Shown here piece by piece: positions 5,960 to 6,827 of a stretch of DNA of 6,827 nucleotides (positions are counted from its first letter, which is position 1; each line of letters opens with the position of its first letter). Below the pieces are notes generated by a model. The model was not told the origin of the DNA, searched no databases, and worked only from the letters and a program-made list of their open reading frames with translations. Location of the stretch: positions 1 through 6,827 of the forward strand of contig CALMBI010000176.1 in assembly GCA_937860115.1 (NCBI GenBank), read 5' to 3'. A program made the translations under genes and the position numbers. Origin of the DNA: an uncultured Arcobacter sp. (GTDB taxonomy: Bacteria; Campylobacterota; Campylobacteria; Campylobacterales; Arcobacteraceae).

Positions 5960-6759
5960 TAATAAATCCCCTCTGTTTGATTTGTTTTTTCACTTGTATA
6001 TTTTGTATTTTCCAAAGATTCTGGTGTTTTAAATACTCTATCCCATCTGATTTTTTTCTCTTCATCCCAACTAAAGTAAACAAACCAAGGTGTTCCTACG
6101 ATATATCTATATTCAACTGTTCCCCAAAATCTACTATCATTTGAGTGATCTCTATTGTCACCCATCATGAAAAACTCTCCATCTGGAACTCGAATAGGTT
6201 CGAAATCAAAAAGTTGAACATGTCCTGTATTTTCTCTTGTGATCATTGGATCATGATGGATTCCAGGGTGCTCTTTTTCGTATGGATTTTTGACAAACAA
6301 AATTCCATTAATCTCAATAAGGTCATAGTTTTTGAAATGTTCCTTTGTGTATTCGTTTCCATCTTTTGGGGCGAGATAAAGATCTTTATCTCTTAGAAAT
6401 AAAATATCTCCACCAGTTGCTACACATCTTTTGACATAGTGTACTTTTGGATCGTGTGGATAACGGAACACTACAATATCACCTCTTTGAGGTTTGTCTC
6501 CCTCTATTAAGTGACCATTATCATTGAAATCTGGGAGTACTTGAAGTTCAATCCAAGGAATCGTAGGGGTTGGAACACCATAAGCAAATTTTTTCACAAA
6601 AAGCATATCACCTACTAAAAGTGAGTTTTTCATACTTCCACTTGGGATAACAAAAGCTTGAGCTACAAAAAAGATGATACTAAGAACAATAACTACCGTT
6701 CCTGTCCAGCTTCCACTCCAATCATAAATTTTTTTAAAAGTTGATCTGTTTTCTTCCAT
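5959..6759 (-). CDS. lepB: Signal peptidase I (LepB)
   Basis: Inner-membrane serine-lysine endopeptidase that removes signal peptides from Sec and Tat substrates on the periplasmic side. Its 266 residues carry one N-terminal transmembrane segment at about 19-36, against two in the E. coli enzyme. The catalytic domain follows: box B PSGSMKNSLLVGD with nucleophile Ser42; box C RGDIVVFRYP at 92-101; box D YVKRCVATGGD with general-base Lys110; and box E GDNRDHSNDSRFWG at 200-213. Residues of about 120-195 form the variable inserted beta region typical of Gram-negative enzymes. The C-terminal tail is polar and unremarkable. The start is 2 bp after the folD stop, with a weak AGG 7 nt upstream; the N-terminal length fits family members. 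The gene ends by overlapping rpiB by one base. Its presence between folD and rpiB is a familiar Campylobacterota arrangement and probably reflects shared transcription rather than shared function. Confidence 0.97.
   Translation of the reverse strand: MEENRSTFKKIYDWSGSWTGTVVIVLSIIFFVAQAFVIPSGSMKNSLLVGDMLFVKKFAYGVPTPTIPWIELQVLPDFNDNGHLIEGDKPQRGDIVVFRYPHDPKVHYVKRCVATGGDILFLRDKDLYLAPKDGNEYTKEHFKNYDLIEINGILFVKNPYEKEHPGIHHDPMITRENTGHVQLFDFEPIRVPDGEFFMMGDNRDHSNDSRFWGTVEYRYIVGTPWFVYFSWDEEKKIRWDRVFKTPESLENTKYTSEKTNQTEGIY
5968..5974 (-). promoter_or_regulatory. Strong ribosome binding site of rpiB inside the lepB 3' end
   Basis: AGAGGGG, 8 nt before the rpiB ATG, is the best Shine-Dalgarno match in the window. 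It lies in the last codons of lepB and suggests rpiB is translated well, independently of coupling through the TAATG junction. Confidence 0.65.
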
Positions 6760-6761
6760 TA

Positions 6762-6827
6762 TTACGCCTGTTTTTTTCTATTTTTTGCAGATTTTATTGT
6801 ATTTTCTAAAAGCATAGCGATTGTCAT
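6762..6827 (-). CDS. folD: FolD bifunctional dehydrogenase/cyclohydrolase, C-terminal 21 residues only
   Basis: From the right edge, the - strand reads MTIAMLLENTIKSAKNRKKQ plus Ala, then TAA. MTIAMLLENT is the hallmark C-terminal block of FolD, normally preceded by GGVGP or GDVGP. The rest of the gene (about 260 residues) lies beyond base 6827. FolD oxidises 5,10-methylene-tetrahydrofolate and hydrolyses the methenyl form, supplying formyl-tetrahydrofolate for purines and initiator tRNA. The ATG at the edge is an internal Met codon. The stop is 2 bp before the lepB ATG, so folD is probably upstream in the same operon. The call rests on a short but distinctive stretch and on the folD-lepB order. 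Confidence 0.85.
   Translation of the reverse strand: MTIAMLLENTIKSAKNRKKQA

Noticed and set aside
6145..6396. A + strand frame antisense to lepB
   Set aside because: It covers the lepB box E region; the hydrophobic translation is a by-product of the opposite strand.

Overview
The window looks like a housekeeping stretch of a Campylobacterota (Epsilonproteobacteria) chromosome. Grounds: low GC with A/T-ending codons, a near-perfect TATAAT -10 box with no recognisable -35, very tight gene packing, and a folD-lepB-rpiB gene order familiar from that phylum. A Sulfurimonas/Sulfuricurvum/Arcobacter-like host is an inference from protein flavour; no species can be named from sequence alone.

Layout, left to right. 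On the + strand, the window opens inside a transketolase gene (tkt, 574 codons visible, about the first 65-70 missing). A 243-bp gap follows. It holds a 58-bp imperfect palindrome, a promoter, and a 34-codon lipoprotein gene at 1852-1956. That gene ends 12 bp before pyrC (dihydroorotase), so lipoprotein and pyrC look like one transcription unit. pyrC converges on the opposite-strand genes with only 6 bp between stop codons. An 11-bp perfect inverted repeat there overlaps the last codons of the facing gene.

On the - strand, reading from the right edge inward, is a compact operon: folD (C-terminal 21 codons only), lepB (signal peptidase I), rpiB (ribose-5-phosphate isomerase B), a 74-codon membrane-anchored acidic helix protein, a 408-codon HD-domain phosphohydrolase-like protein with a second, degenerate HD module, and an AlkC-type DNA alkylation repair glycosylase. 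Junctions are 2 bp, a 1-nt overlap (TAATG), 2 bp, a 4-nt overlap (ATGA) and 6 bp. No promoter for this operon is visible; it probably lies upstream of folD, outside the window.

Thematically, tkt and rpiB belong to the non-oxidative pentose phosphate pathway, pyrC to pyrimidine synthesis, and folD to one-carbon supply for nucleotides. The HD protein (if an active nucleotidase) and AlkC would act on nucleotide pools and damaged DNA. LepB is the general secretion protease. This is a nucleotide/pentose-flavoured neighbourhood, but co-transcription alone does not prove a shared pathway. I see no mobile element, CRISPR array, tRNA or rRNA, and no clear sign of a large undescribed system. The least explained items are the palindrome, the 34-codon lipoprotein, and the pair formed by the small membrane protein and the two-module HD protein.
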